From a virus, in IMG/VR virus record IMGVR_UViG_3300032275_000621, positions 1 to 21,923 of that record: 21,923 bases of DNA. One strand, 5' to 3'. Shown here in pieces: positions 21,767-21,923 of this stretch (its first letter is position 1; every line of letters starts with the position of its first letter). A program made the position numbers and the translations under genes. The notes below the pieces were generated by a model, which worked only from the letters and a program-made list of their open reading frames with translations, searched no databases and was not told the origin of the DNA.

Positions 21767-21923
21767 ATGAATATTTTACTGGTGGTCCCGCATTATCCGG
21801 ATTCGTTCTGGGCTTTCAAAACCATTTTGCCTTTTGTCGGTAAAAAGGCGGCATGTCCGCCGCTCGGCATGATAACCGTGTCGGCCATGCTCCCGAAAGA
21901 CTGGAATAAAAAGCTGGTGAATC
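21767..21923 (+). CDS. B12-binding domain radical SAM protein (5' part only)
   Basis: The first 52 residues are in view: MNILLVVPHYPDSFWAFKTI, then KKAACPPLGMITVSAMLP, and KDWNKKLVN. This is the usual N-terminus of cobalamin-binding radical SAM enzymes: strand NILLVVP, the PPLG loop, and TVSAMLP. The Cys cluster CxxxCxxC of the SAM domain is beyond the window. AAGGA at about 21752 gives a usable ribosome binding site. It is either host sequence next to the prophage end or an accessory gene of the phage. No clear att site or terminator is visible in the short gap 21743-21766. Confidence 0.75.
   Translation, partial: MNILLVVPHYPDSFWAFKTILPFVGKKAACPPLGMITVSAMLPKDWNKKLVN

Overview
The window reads as the late structural and lysis half of a lambda-type tailed (pro)phage, all on the + strand, preceded by about 4.8 kb with no convincing gene that is packed with DNA/RNA hairpins. 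The host is probably a member of the Desulfobacterota or a related group. That guess rests on protein style, on the short text-like intergenic repeats, and on a partial B12-binding radical-SAM gene at the right edge. It is an inference, not a proven assignment.

Layout. Bases 1-165 may hold the 3' end of an upstream gene (perhaps the large terminase, which normally precedes gpW), followed by a terminator-like hairpin. From about 400 to 4400 lies an array of at least 29 diverged stem-loops in five recognisable families (A-E below), plus a few singletons and one perfect 30-bp palindrome. Stems differ between copies but stay paired. Loops keep a GGCTTTTT / GGCTGTAT-like motif. Flanking boxes, recurrent T.T or G.G mismatches and the order of modules are also kept. 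I do not recognise this array as any described element; it is the best candidate here for something new. Bases 4400-4833 are pyrimidine-rich, with one operator-like palindrome.

Head module (4834-10803): gpW-like connector protein, lambda-type portal, S49-type prohead protease with an in-frame nested scaffold, a decoration protein enlarged by two inserted domains, gpE-type major capsid protein, gpFII-like and gpZ-like joining/completion proteins.

Tail module (10796-20540): gpU-like terminator, probable tail tube protein, a small exported protein of moron type, tail assembly chaperones G and GT joined by a -1 frameshift at GGGAAAA, a very short tape-measure-like protein (about 214 aa), a small tail protein, and a series of tip/fibre proteins. 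The latter include a beta-helix tailspike-like protein with carbohydrate-binding-like modules, an Fn3 protein, a protein with seven short repeats, and a coiled-coil virion protein. No long lambda gpJ-like protein is present.

Lysis module (20557-21742): holin-like membrane protein, SleB-family endolysin, and a secreted protein with a beta-sandwich-like domain. At 21767 a radical-SAM gene starts and runs off the window; it is probably host sequence beyond the prophage edge, or cargo. Most genes abut or overlap (TAATG, TGATG, ATGA), consistent with one late operon. The few gaps carry short repeats directly upstream of strong ribosome binding sites.
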